The notes below the pieces were generated by a model. That model had not been told where the DNA came from, did no database searches, and was given only the letters and a program-made list of their open reading frames with translations. From Triatoma infestans (taxonomy: Eukaryota > Arthropoda > Insecta > Hemiptera > Reduviidae), in the NCBI GenBank assembly GCA_011037195.1, contig JAAEAF010001946.1, positions 62,001 to 126,000 on the forward strand: DNA of 64,000 nucleotides, in the 5' to 3' direction. Positions within the stretch are counted from its first letter, which is position 1. Each line of letters opens with the position of its first letter. Shown here in pieces: positions 10,789 to 21,504 of this stretch. The position numbers and the translations under genes are program-made.

Positions 10789-12480
10789 GGTCTATATTAG
10801 CCACCCCAAAATTCGGAGCACTTTCTCAGGCAACCACACGATTATTTTCATTTTGCTATAATTCCCACACAATTCTCATATTGTAAACATATATATTTAG
10901 TAAAATATCTAGTACTCTTCAGTACTCATCAGGTGGTGAAACCTTCGTCGTACTGATGTGCTATTGTATAAAGAAACCCAACAATCAGTCGCGTCAGGTC
11001 ACCCATAACTCTCGTATAATCAACTTTTTTTTTAGAAAAAATATTTCATACGGTAATTTATGGAACTCTCATATCGGATATTTTCGGTGAAAACTCGATG
11101 ACGAAAATGTAACAAGATTACATACGTTCCCTTAAAGAAGTAAGGAGAAAGTAAGAACTGTAATAACGGAAACTTTACATACGTAGTAATTTAAATTTAA
11201 AATGAGATGTTTATAAGGCAATGGGCCAGAGGAGTTTTTTTGTTTAAGAAAAAAGATACTATAGACGGATTGAACCTCAATATCCATTTTACAATATTAT
11301 AATATACAAAACGTGATAAATTTCAAAATAATACAAAACAAACTTACAGTGATAAAGTATGTTCTGTAATATAGACATTGTATTATAAAAATACAAAGAT
11401 CAAGAATACATTTGAAAATGTAAAATAAGATCAGATTTCTAGAAAAAAATTCATTTACAAGGGAATGGGCATATATTTGAGCGAGTGACCGAGATGTGCT
11501 TGGCTATTTATTGTAAATTCGTCGTTTGGTAGCTTGAAACAAGTTCTAACGTTTGGGTAGATGTTACCTAGATGTTGGAGCCGGATCAGTGGACTATTAG
11601 GAACATAACTGGTGGATTGATGGTTGGTAGTTGATAAAAATATGGTTTGTAATGCCTGACTTGATATGTGGGTACATTAATGTTGATGAGGTGAAGGAGA
11701 TCTGGACAATGGTTGATGGCCTGCAGGAGTTTAGACAGGAGTACTAGTTACTGGATACATCCTCTTCGTATTAGAAGTGATACTTCCACTTGGAAAAAGT
11801 AGTATATAAAAATAATTCTTGTGACCATCTTCTTATAATTATATTTTTTATTCCGCATTTTCTTTGAAATTTATGACTCTATTATGTACAGTTTATTATT
11901 ATTTATTTATATGTAATATGTAAGAAATCGTAGTAGTGCCAGAGTTGCAAGTTGCCGGCTCGTTGAACTGATGTACAGCTTTACCCTTGGAATACCCTCT
12001 ACCCTTAACTTAAGGTTATTTCTAGTTTTATTTATATCAGAGTATTCCACGCAATTTACCATGACATATGATTTTATATATAATATATATATACAAAATA
12101 GTATGTGGGTTAAACTGTGCAATTCGAAGAGATCAAGTGAATTATAAATTGTAGCCATTTCGGAATTCAATTTAAACCTATCCCAAAAATACTTAAATTT
12201 TCCTAAAATGTGTTGTTTAATGATATTTTAAATATTGGCGCGGAAAGATGACTCAGAAAGAATCATTTTAAAACATGTTTTAAACAATGTCTCATCTCTC
12301 TCTCCTTCTGTCCTTAGTTCAAGTTTTTTTTTTTTTTTACATTGAAATTCTTCTATATATTTTATTTTATTTTATTTTTATTTTCTAATTCAAAAGACGG
12401 ATCAGTCCAGTTTACAAGTATAAACTAAAAATATATAAATTATATAAATAAATAAAAAAATAAAAAAAAAATTCAAAGCT
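10789..12480. other. Stretch without genes
   Basis: It contains a hairpin-repeat fragment (11033-11158). The segment 11195-11265 resembles 57090-57160 (shared gagatgttt, ggcaatgg and ccaga blocks), so it is part of an unclassified repeat. Nothing else was recognised. Confidence 0.4.
11033..11158 (-). repeat. Fragment of the hairpin-ended repeat
   Basis: On the minus strand it reads from ctttctccttacttc through gtaacattttcgtcatcgagttttcaccg. That is the head of the ~1-kb repeat, with the hairpin decayed. Confidence 0.6.
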
Positions 12481-12597
12481 TTTTACAATATAAACTATAA
12501 AAATACGGCACAAATACTATAAAAATATAAAAATAAATACTATAATTACCCAAATACTATAAAAATACTACACACAAACTATATAAAAACAAAAAAA
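12481..12597. repeat. Degenerate AT tandem repeat
   Basis: Repeated variants of aaatactataaaaat occur at irregular spacing, as in an old short-unit tandem array. Confidence 0.5.
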
Positions 12598-12618
12598 TAG
12601 GTTAAATTTTATTCTAAG

Positions 12619-12944
12619 TGTAACAGCAACCAAAGAGGGTAAAGAGAAGAGAAACGAACCCAACCACTATCTCGGACTGGAGTGGGAGAAACTGTATAAA
12701 TACAGCGACGGACAGTCCATAAAATATTCAGTTTGATACAGTTCAATATAGTTCACTATAGTTTATCATCTCGCCAGTCACTTCTTGTCATTCTCATACC
12801 AACTCTATCTTAACCATTCTCTATTGTAAAGTCCAGACAGACTGTGTCTCACTATTATTACTATACATAGTTAACCAGTGTTGAACCAGTATTCTCATTT
12901 CATCAACCAGACTTAAATTCTCTCCACCTAACACATCTATTATA
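12619..12944 (+). repeat. Solo LTR or LTR fragment (LTR family B)
   Basis: It begins tgtaacagc and ends near catctattata. In order it has the blocks shared with 48258-48608, 38802-39154 and 49441-49751: a TATA-like actgtataaatacag, a cagtttgata region, gccagtca, then attgtaaagtcc, gtgttgaaccag and cacatct near the end. The TATA position and TG...CA-like ends indicate a long terminal repeat. No internal retroviral coding adjoins it. Confidence 0.65.
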
Positions 12945-12976
12945 TAAGTAAAATGTACTTATTGTCTAATGTTTGA

Positions 12977-13740
12977 TTAATCAAGAGTATAATATACTTT
13001 TAATTTTATTAAATTCTGGAATGCCATATTTAACATATCCAAGTTAATCTGGTTTGCTGCCCGCATCATCCCATAGATAGGGGAATGGAAGATATAATTA
13101 TACTTGTAGTAAGGTATATTGAAAGGAAAAGATTTTCTTGTAGAGTGAGAAGGTATATTTAAAGAGATTAAAGAAAGAAGGTGAGGACTGTCTATTTGAG
13201 AATGGAGAAGTTTACATAGGAAAGAGAGATTATAAATAAAGAGAGATCCTGGCTGACAAAGGATGTGAAAATCAGAATAGATAGCGTTTTCTTTAGGAAT
13301 CTTTAAGCGAAATACTAACCACTGAAGAAACTTATTCTGAATAGTCTCAGTAGTATCCCTATGCACCTTGCAAAATGGACTCCAAATTATTGAACCGTAT
13401 TCAAGATGAGGTCTTACGAGGAGGGATTTATACAGAGTAACATAAGAACTACAAAATTCCTCGTATTTCTGAAGACAAATCCAAGCATTTGCAACGATTT
13501 GCTTTTGACCTTGTTGATATGATCAACGAAATCCAATTTAGTGTTTTAAGGTTACGTCCAAGTCTTTTACAGATGATACCCTACACAGTGTAGAACCATT
13601 TAGAGTATAATTCCAAGTTATAGGAGTACACTGCCTAGTCAAGGCACACTACACTTGGACAAGTTCAGTTCTAAACAGTTCTTAAGGCAGCAATGAGATA
13701 AGAAGTCCAATGCCTGTTGCAAGAGACTACAGTCTTGAAA
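12977..13740 (-). pseudogene. Jockey/CR1-type non-LTR reverse transcriptase relic
   Basis: On the minus strand, from high to low coordinate, it gives pieces of the RT region downstream of the catalytic box: CSLLQQALDFLSHCCLKN followed by CLELNLSKCSV (from about 13735), a broken VKDLDVTL segment, RPHLEYGSIIWSPFC (about 13410-13366), and then the 129-aa open frame HRDTTETIQNKFLQWLVFRL and onward. The order L-x-L-N-x-S-K-C, then V-R-P-x-L-E-Y-x-S-x-I-W-S-P is standard for the palm-thumb transition of jockey/CR1-like elements. Stops and frameshifts break it, and the YADD box lies outside the preserved part. No tail or target duplication was recognised. Confidence 0.75.
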
Positions 13741-15514
13741 AGACGGGATTGCCAAAAATAAAAATTCTAATTAAAATTCTGGTATAAAAAATTGACACCA
13801 ATTTCTCATACAGCAATTTATACAATTTAAATTTGGAAATTTATAATATTTACCAATGTTTTAGTGGCTTTTCAAATTTTTTGAAAGGACCATCACACCC
13901 TTTCTCCAACCATCGTCATATACAAGGGCTTTTAAAGAAATATTTAAGCTTACAATATTGATACTAGATATTTCGTAACAGTGTAAATTAATTAAAGATT
14001 TTATTACAAAAAGGTTACAAATAGGACGTCGGGCTGCTAAGAGAAGTTGATAAATTGGAACATAATTAAATGATGCGAATTTTGGTAATGTCTATACAGT
14101 TGGAAAAATATCGTCAAAAAACGTATTGCCCTCTTATCGATCTAATTTAGATTAAATAGAAATAACATCAATCCAACAGACATGTTATATATTGGTGTTA
14201 CATTCATCTTTTGGTTCTTAATTCTTAGGCAGAATTCGAATTGAGGATATTAATTTATCTACTTTAGAACTTTGTGAATTACAATTAGGATAATTTACCT
14301 ACTATATCCAGTAGTAATCGTTCAACATTGTAAGAATGTTAGGAGGTTAGCCACTCTCTATAGGTTACTGATTCAATAGACTTTTAGTCTCAGTGGATAG
14401 ATAGAATGCGAGCTTAATAGGAAATGGCTGTTGCCCAGGCCAGTCCCATACCTTATTGTGAAAGTAGTTTGTTACAAGAATGTGAAAAATGTAAAATGAT
14501 GTGAGCACAGGAATTTAAAAAAACTGTTCCAGCTGTATTGATCGTATTATAGACTACTAAAAGGGAATTTAGAATATAATTTAGAATACAACCGGCGAGG
14601 GCGGGTCCATTTTCATTTTTCTGATTTCTAATTTTTTGCTTTTGTTTAAAATATTTATAGCTAAAATTTAAACAAAAATTAAAATGTTAAGGAATTTAAT
14701 TGTACAAAATAAAAAAAATGATATTTTTGTCTAAATTAACCCCTTTTGTTTGCCCATTATTAAAATATATTACCGAACTTTGCTTTTTTATAGAATTTAT
14801 TTTATTATAATATGGAAAAGCTTTCGATAAATTTTACCAATAAATAATAATTTCTTCTTCTCTTTTTTTCATCAATCCAACTGAACCCAGATTGGACAAA
14901 TACCTTTTTTAGAGTCTTTTAATTCTTCAACATCTTTGAATTGTTGGTTTTATCTAATCTCCCCTTTTGATGACCATTTTATTGGGGAAATTATTGTAAG
15001 TCTCTATTATTCTTCAGAAGCGGTGCAGGTTAGACCAGGTTAGATATAAAAGTATGGACGGAGTGGCTAGCTATAATATCAAACATCCAGATCACGATTT
15101 ATGGTGGCTCTTGTTAGATGTCAGTGTTTGTACGTATGATGTCGCTCGCGTCTGAAAAGTGTGTAAGAGTGAGTTAGAGTGTGTGGAGGAGACAATTTGC
15201 TTATGTGAACCCCGTATAGTTATCTCTAAGGCTGTAGTTAAGCTAGGATGCCCGTAGGGATGCTGAGATCTCTAAAAAAAAAATTGCTAATCCGCTACTT
15301 ACTTCCCCAAAGGAGGAGAGAAAGCCAGGAGATGTGTATCCTTTTTTTTCTGGATACTGTAATGATTGCCACGGGGAAGATGAAAGGAATGAGTTAAAAT
15401 AAGCCAGTTCATTTGTTTTCTGAAACGAAAAGTTAGGACATCACTCGCGAAACTAAAATTCTTTAGAGTTTAACAATTTTGTCTGGAATGATCCAGTCTT
15501 TTACTCGTATAATG
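13741..15514. other. Stretch without recognised features
   Basis: AT-rich. No coding remnant or repeat match was seen. Confidence 0.4.
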
Positions 15515-15995
15515 TTTTATTTATTTACATCTCAAGCTTTCGCCATCTTCAGGCCATCTACAACGGCCATCGTCAGGAGCTGTTTGTTGAGAATTAAACT
15601 TGGGTTACATATTATATATATAATTAATTTATGAATCCTATAAATTAATACTTTTTTTGTAAACATAACATTACATAGATTACTTATTCTATTTTGTGTG
15701 TATATGTGTGTTTATATATATATGTAAGGGTATGCTTGTGTCTGTATAACCTTTAGTGGATGATAATATGTATATATTTAACCAATATCACCGTTTTTAG
15801 GTTATACAGATACAAACAAACACACCCACAAAAACAAACAGACAGAAGTTTAATTTATAAAAAAAAAAGAAGGTTTATTTTACTGGAGTCATAAAATAAC
15901 TAATGTTGTAACCCAACTTTAAACTCAACAAACAGCTCCAGATGATTGCCGCTGTAGAGCTCCGAAAGCTTGAGAGTAAATAAATAAAATATTAA
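15515..15995. mobile_element. Foldback element, ~100-bp arms
   Basis: The arms 15515-15610 and 15895-15995 are inverted copies. Shared blocks are tttatttatttac, ctcaagcttt, gagctgtttgttgag and aacttgggttac, with their complements on the right. A second inner inverted pair (TG-rich at 15700-15760, CA-rich at 15800-15845) lies within the loop. The arms carry a ctgaagatggcgaaagcttgag block that resembles the ctgaagatgggcgaa of the hammerhead foldbacks, but the GAAA and cleavage positions do not line up. Confidence 0.6.
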
Positions 15996-16850
15996 TGTTA
16001 ATAAATAAAAGGTATAAATGTTATACCTACATTGTGAAATTAAATACGATCAAATAAAGAAGAAGCAATACAAGCTGAAATTCTTATTTTGTTAAGTCTA
16101 AGTCTGCCTGAGCATTCTCATTAAGTCTGGTTTGCCTATTAAATCTGGAGGTTCGATAAGTTTCAGGTCTACATTAAGCTATTTTTGATCGGAAACTTAA
16201 TATTTTGTGCCTCGATAAAAAGTAAACCTTCCAGTAGGGCTTCAATTGCTTTTAAGAGGACAAGAACTGTAGATAATATAGGCTTAACATAAGGATGCAA
16301 GAGACATCGACTACTGAAAATGTAGCCTACAAATGGAACTAGCATGGCGAAAGTGAGAAAGACCAAAAAAGAATGAGTGCGTGAAATTCAGGAAAACCCT
16401 GCGGGAGAAATAAAAAGTCGGACAAAAGATTGGGGGAGGCAATTTTGTGGAAGCTCAAGATCAAAAGTCTCTTGAATTTTGAACCTAAAAGGCCCTAAAC
16501 AATCTGTAACTTGAGTTATACCAGATTTTTAGGCTCTAAGACTTATCATCATCAATCGATAGGTTCCTAAGGGTTTTTTTTTAAATATACAACTCTTCTA
16601 TCTGAATTTTCAGCAACAATTATTAATATTTTCACTAAAGTTTGGTGTTAATATTCTTTTCAGTTAAATATGATCGAACCTGGGATAAGATCTTTAAAAT
16701 GAAAAAAATTATTTAATAAAATCAAATTGAATTGATGAAATTTTAATCAAATTAATACCCTAGACAAGTCGTTTGTATTGCATAAATTATAAGCAGTAAT
16801 TAGTGAGTGTAAAAATGGAAAAGTACTAGGTTTTACAGTCTAGGCGCATA
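15996..16850. other. Stretch without recognised features
   Basis: No coding or repeat match. The 65-aa frame at 16169-16366 (-) is not supported by any family resemblance. Confidence 0.4.
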
Positions 16851-17093
16851 GATGGGATTAGTTCAGTGGTAGCGTGCTTGATTAGCAGAAGAACGCAGAA
16901 GTCTCGGTTTCCAGTAATGCTGCCCTTAGATTCCCCTTTCCCCCTTGGACCCCTTTGTAGCTCACTAACTTAAAGTTGGGCAGAGCTGTTTGTATCGATA
17001 GATAAGCCTGGAGGCCGATTGTGAACTGAAAAGGCTCTCAGCGCCAATAACTTCAAATATTGATGCTCCTTAACAAAAGAAAAAAAAAATACA
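16851..17093 (+). repeat. tRNA-headed SINE, variant of family S3
   Basis: The head gggattagttcagtggtagc is a good A-box, but the B-box region (tctcggtttccagtaatgc) is decayed. The last ~65 bp before the A-rich tail (aaggctctcagcgccaat, then ttgatgctcctta) match the S3 tail at 22090-22140 and 53895-53950 read on the other strand. So the tail is shared while the head differs. Poly-A-like tail at about 17078-17091. Confidence 0.65.
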
Positions 17094-17959
17094 GGGACAT
17101 TGCCTTTCTTGACATAATCGTTAAATTTTTTTCTGGGTTTATTACTGTAAAAATTAGAATATTAGATAAATGAAAATAATGTCCTATACAAAATCCTGTC
17201 CGATGTTTTCATAATGGTCCTGTGAAAATCATTATCAAATTGATCTGGGCTTTTTATTATTAAAATGCAATTTGAATGTTTCTATCTCTTTCATCTGTTT
17301 CTCTCTGCATATACTATTCATACTAAAAGTTGCACATAACCTTACGGATTGTGGTGTACTATTGTAGAAGACCAAGTTCATAGCTAATTTGCATTGGATC
17401 GAAATAGCCATATTGAAAATAATGAAATAAAAAGAATATCAAAATTGTTTATCCATGAAGTTCAAGATTTGGTGGAAAATTTAGATTTCTTGTAGTTGAA
17501 TTAAAAGTAAAAAAGTAATAATAGATAATGAAGAAAAAAAGTTTAAAAAATAGGGGGGCGGGGTAGAAAGAAAACAATAGACCGTTGCTAGATTGGGTGG
17601 TTGTGGTGGAAAAAGTTGGAAAGTACTTTATTCTATTTCTGTAAGTTTTATTGCAATTTTTTTTTATATCTTCCACTTACCTGCTACGGCCTTCCAGTCA
17701 ATTGTTTCCTTCCATTTCATTTTCTTTTGGAATATAATATTAATCTCCAGGTATATATATTACCCTGGGTAAAAAATAGAAATATTTCATTAACTTTATA
17801 CTTATTTTTTTAATATAATAATAATTGATAGTCAGAGCTCTCTATTAAAAAATAGCCAATCCAAAAATACTTCCAGAAAACAATTTTATACTAAATGAAA
17901 TCCTTGCAATAATATATTTATTAAACTTTGAAAGGTATTAGGGTAAATTTTGGATTGGT
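17094..17959. other. Stretch without recognised features
   Basis: AT-rich. The overlapping short frames on both strands (17449-17813) are AT-rich chance frames. Confidence 0.4.
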
Positions 17960-18115
17960 AAAGCAAACTTAGTGGGCTTGGAGACAATGATATCGTAGTG
18001 GATTCATTGGTGAAGGAGGCCACTGTGAATGGGGAAAGATGGAATATACCTTTGCCCTATTCGGATTTAAAAGGAACTTTAGCTGGGTTAGTATTATAAA
18101 AGTGGCCAAGAACAA
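17960..18115 (+). pseudogene. Non-LTR RNase H C-terminal scrap
   Basis: One frame gives GDNDIVVDSLVKEATVNG, then ERWNIPLPYSDLKGTLAG, before a stop near 18098. This fits the end of retrotransposon RNase H domains (G-N-E-x-A-D-x-L-A-K-E-A followed some 10 residues later by a P-Y-S-D-L block). The acidic D of the A-D pair is kept. Text beyond 18116 has further short frames without clear motifs. Confidence 0.5.
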
Positions 18116-18827
18116 TATATAAGCAGCAATAAAGGCAGCTTTTATAAATCGATGAATCCAAATTTAAAGAAAAGAACATATTTAGGGGGGCCAAATGTGG
18201 TGACGATAACAAGAAGATTAAGCATCAAACCATGCAGTTTTTAGGTCCTTCATGTACACAGCGTCTATGTACTTTGCAAACAGTGTCAAGAAAATGAATA
18301 TTTCAGGCATAATATTATCATGACATTTAGCAAGTAATTACAAGAGAGAAATAACTTTTTCAATAACATTTCAAAATATTTGGATTCCCCATTTAGATAT
18401 TAAAGTCATTATATTTTCAGAAAATGTAAATGTTCCGGAGCTTGCCACATTTTTGGCAATATATATATAAAACAGTTAATTCATTGATGATATCTATCAT
18501 AATGTGTTGGACATATAGTTGCAGTTTATTGTAATTTTAAGGTAAAAGGAGTGTGTGGAATGTCGAATACTCCTCCCAATTACTTATTGCAATGAATAGT
18601 GTATGTTTCATTTATTAATTTATTCATGTCTGTGTGAGTGTATTTGTTGTGTGCTTCTCGAGTGTTTGTAACGTAATTTAAAGATTTAGGTATAAAATGT
18701 TTATAATATTTAATAAATAACTTTTTATTTTATTATAGGTATGAATGTATTTATTAGAATGAATGTTTAGGACTAGAAGAGATTAGAACTTGTATTGAAT
18801 GATTGTATGAATGAGTGTGGGAGGAGG
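18116..18827. other. Unannotated stretch with a short degenerate repeat
   Basis: Near 18735-18790, phrases like gtatgaatgtatttattag recur with variation. A similar phrase set is at 59868-59990. Nothing else was recognised. Confidence 0.35.
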
Positions 18828-19058
18828 GGGCTTGCCAGACGGCGATAGGGGGTCGTGTGGTAAGCACGACGCAGTTTCCACGCCATTTAGTTCCGGCCTT
18901 TTAGTTCCGGCCTTCGCTACCTAGGGCGCTATTAACTGTAGCTTCCTAATTTTCATCACGATGCTGGGTCAACACCGACTTTGCCCTCACCGGAATCGAA
19001 CCCTGAAAATTCTCACATGAAAGGTGAGTGCGCTAGCCCGTAGACCAACGCGTGAGGA
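18828..19058 (-). repeat. tRNA-headed SINE (family S2)
   Basis: On the minus strand: head cgcgttggtctacgggctagc (A-box) followed by ggttcgattcc (B-box), then the S2 body gtcggtgttgacccagcat, an agctacagttaatagcgcc block and the gccgtctggcaagcc end. It matches 28781-29044 and 46384-46622. A short block (ttttagttccggcc) is duplicated at about 18887-18914. Confidence 0.8.
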
Positions 19059-20102
19059 CAATTTAAATATAATTGAACTAAATAAATAATTCATTTTCGA
19101 ACTGTCTGAAATCAGGAAATCTTTTTTTCGAATTCAATTTTCGAAAAATTGGCATTCCGAAGATTTTGAGAAAGTAAAAGATATTAGGTTAGGATCCTCC
19201 AGGGTTTTAGGGGTTGCATGTTGGGCCAGCTCCCCGCCTGCAGAAAAGTCGTACATGCTAAAAAAAGTCACAAATAATAAAGGAAGTGACCTGACGGCAA
19301 CACAAATGAAGGGAGACGCCGGTTAAGTAAAGCAAGTAAAAGTTATTAATAATTACTAACAAATAGACACACACAAAAAAGTAAATTCGAAATCAATATA
19401 TTTTTTTTTTAATAAAGTACTGATTTTTTTTAAAAATAATGAAAAATTGTTAAACCAGGAGGAGTGCTTACGATTTTTAATTACCGATTTTATAAATTAT
19501 TAGAACAGGATATTATTCATAATTTATATTCAAAAAAGTACATAAAAAGATACCAACTGTTGAATAAATAATTGGATATGTAGTGCTGGAAAACGAAAGG
19601 TTTGTCCGTCTTACTTAGTGCGTCCTCCTATTATTGCTTTTAACATACATATCACAACCTCCATACAATCAGTGTGTTCCGTGACTGAACTTTAAATCGT
19701 AAAAGTCAACATTCTTACAACGTTTTGTCAAACTTCTATGTACAATGGATGAACTTCCAAAACCGGTCAGTTATAAGATAAGAAGTTGACAGAGGCGAAA
19801 CAAAATATCAGATACAATCCTAAAGTTTTGTGTAATTTTTTTCTTTATAGATTTTACTAATGACCTCATAATAACTAACAAGGCTAGCTGGGTATATTTT
19901 CGTTTAATAAATGGTAATTTTTTTGTTTTCAAATAAAAGTGTACCTATTTATATTTCAAATTTTAGAAATTTTGAGACGCAGACTTAGTGAAATATAAAA
20001 CACTAGGCCTAAAGTTCAGTTATTGCTTCAGTAAGCTCGTCAAATATACTTACTCTAATTGCGATTTATCCCCCCCCCCATACTTATTTCTAACAACTTT
20101 TT
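19059..20102. other. Unannotated AT-rich stretch
   Basis: No coding remnant was recognised. Confidence 0.4.
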
Positions 20103-20237
20103 TACTTTCTCTTACTCCTAGTAAGAGGAAGTATTATAATGGTGTCAAATTTTCGGTATCGAGTTTTCACCGGAAATATCCGTTTTGAGGTCTGAGTCCA
20201 AAAAAGTGGACCATTTTAGCAAATGGTCTGTGTGTGG

Positions 20238-20293
<56 letters not shown>

Positions 20294-21164
20294 ATGTATG
20301 TATGTATGTATGTATGTATACGAAAGCATAGTTCAAAATAAAAAAATCGTAGAAAGTTCAAACTTGATATTCCGTTTAGGTATCACCATGGGATCAGACT
20401 ATATTTCATCTGTCAAAATTCCTCAACCGGAAGTACCACATTTCTAGTTGGTGTTTTTACGTTTTTGCCATTTTCTCAAAAACCGCTCCGACGATTTTCT
20501 TTAAACTTGGTATAGCAACTACACATACAAAGAGCTACAACATTTATTTAAAAAGCATTTCTCCGGGAAAATTCGTTTAAGAGCACTTCTGTGGGAGGGG
20601 TGAGGTTAGGTTTTCATCTTAACTGCTATTTCAGTTTATTAGACAATTCTATCATATAAATAATGTTAATAGAATAAATCTGTTGTTGAAATTCCAAGTT
20701 TGAAAAAAAAAAATCGGAAACCGGAAAGTGCGTTTATTAGTACCACTTTACTAAATGAATTTTTTTCACTTTTTCGCAATTTTCTCAAAAATAGCTCAGA
20801 CGATTTTCTTGAAACTTCTTATATAAACTAAACATACAAAGATCTACAACTTTTATTTAAAACATTTCTCTGGGAAAACTCATTTAAGGGCACTTTTGGG
20901 GGAGGGGTGGGGTTATGTTTTAATGTAGTATCATAGTTGATTATACAATTCCATCATCCAAAGAAAATTAGTGAGAAATAAATAGATGGCTAAAATTCCG
21001 AATTTGATAGAAATCAGTAAGCCGGAAGTGCGCTTTTACTGAACAGGTTTGTTCAGTTTTCGACAAATTTCATTAAATTTGGTACACAAACTATAAAATT
21101 TGTCAATTATAATTTTGAGAACTGGAGTAACAGAAAGTTGTGTAAGTGTTTCACACACCAGATT
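20103..21164. repeat. Hairpin-ended ~1-kb repeat, near full length (Helentron/HINE-like layout)
   Basis: One end is a hairpin, ctttctcttactcctagtaa plus gaggaag (20106-20132). The other end, 21123-21164, carries ggagtaacagaaagttg, a near-inverted copy of the outer hairpin arm, then tgtttcacacaccaga. Inside are a (TG)n(TATG)n microsatellite and blocks such as cctcaaccggaagtacc. Read on the minus strand the element starts TCTGG and finishes with the hairpin. That order (TC start, subterminal inverted repeat, microsatellite, 3' hairpin) is that of Helentron-derived HINE/DINE elements. This is inference. No Rep/helicase coding was seen. Confidence 0.6.
20228..20320. repeat. (TG)n(TATG)n microsatellite
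   Basis: About 20 TG units are followed by about 11 units of GTAT, inside the hairpin-ended repeat. The open frames called on both strands here are only the repeat read as protein. Confidence 0.95.
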
Positions 21165-21234
21165 TTTGTTTTTGGTTTTTGTTTATTTATAATATTTACA
21201 TTTACAATCTGTAATATTATTAAATAAGTAAACA

Positions 21235-21486
21235 ATGTGGATAAGTCAATGTTTGAGCTTGAAGGCTTTGAAGGTGGTGGCCAATGCCACTCTTCCTGGT
21301 CTTGTTATGCCTCCTCTTCCTGTGCCAGAAGATCTTTTGGCCATTGGCGTTTCAAAAGTCTTGGGAGGATTACCAGGAATGGTTATGGAGGACAGGTTTA
21401 TGTGCTACTATAGAATCTTTTGTAAAGTTGTTGTGTTAAGTCGTGTACAGATCGGGATCTGTAGGTCAGTATGTAGCGTCATGTGA
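21235..21486. other. Unrecognised open frames on both strands
   Basis: The plus-strand frame is 83 aa (MWISQCLSLKALKVV at the start). The minus strand is also open and reads, from about 21395 down to 21297, as a basic glycine/proline/arginine-rich stretch (PGNPPKTFETPMAKRS, then GTGRGGITRPGRVALATTF). The minus-strand composition looks more protein-like, but no family was recognised. It lies in the gap between two inverted copies of the hairpin repeat. Confidence 0.25.
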
Positions 21487-21504
21487 GAAACATGATTGTA
21501 TATA

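Noticed and set aside
10542..10886. 114-aa open frame
   Set aside because: It crosses the hAT right end and its target duplication, so it is a chance frame.
15515..15995. Hammerhead ribozyme in the 15.5-kb foldback
   Set aside because: CUGANGA-like and GAAA-like boxes exist but helix order and the cleavage position do not fit.
20145..20447. Three overlapping open frames with poly-His/Thr or poly-Cys/Val tracts
   Set aside because: They are the TG/TATG microsatellite and hairpin-repeat sequence read in several frames.
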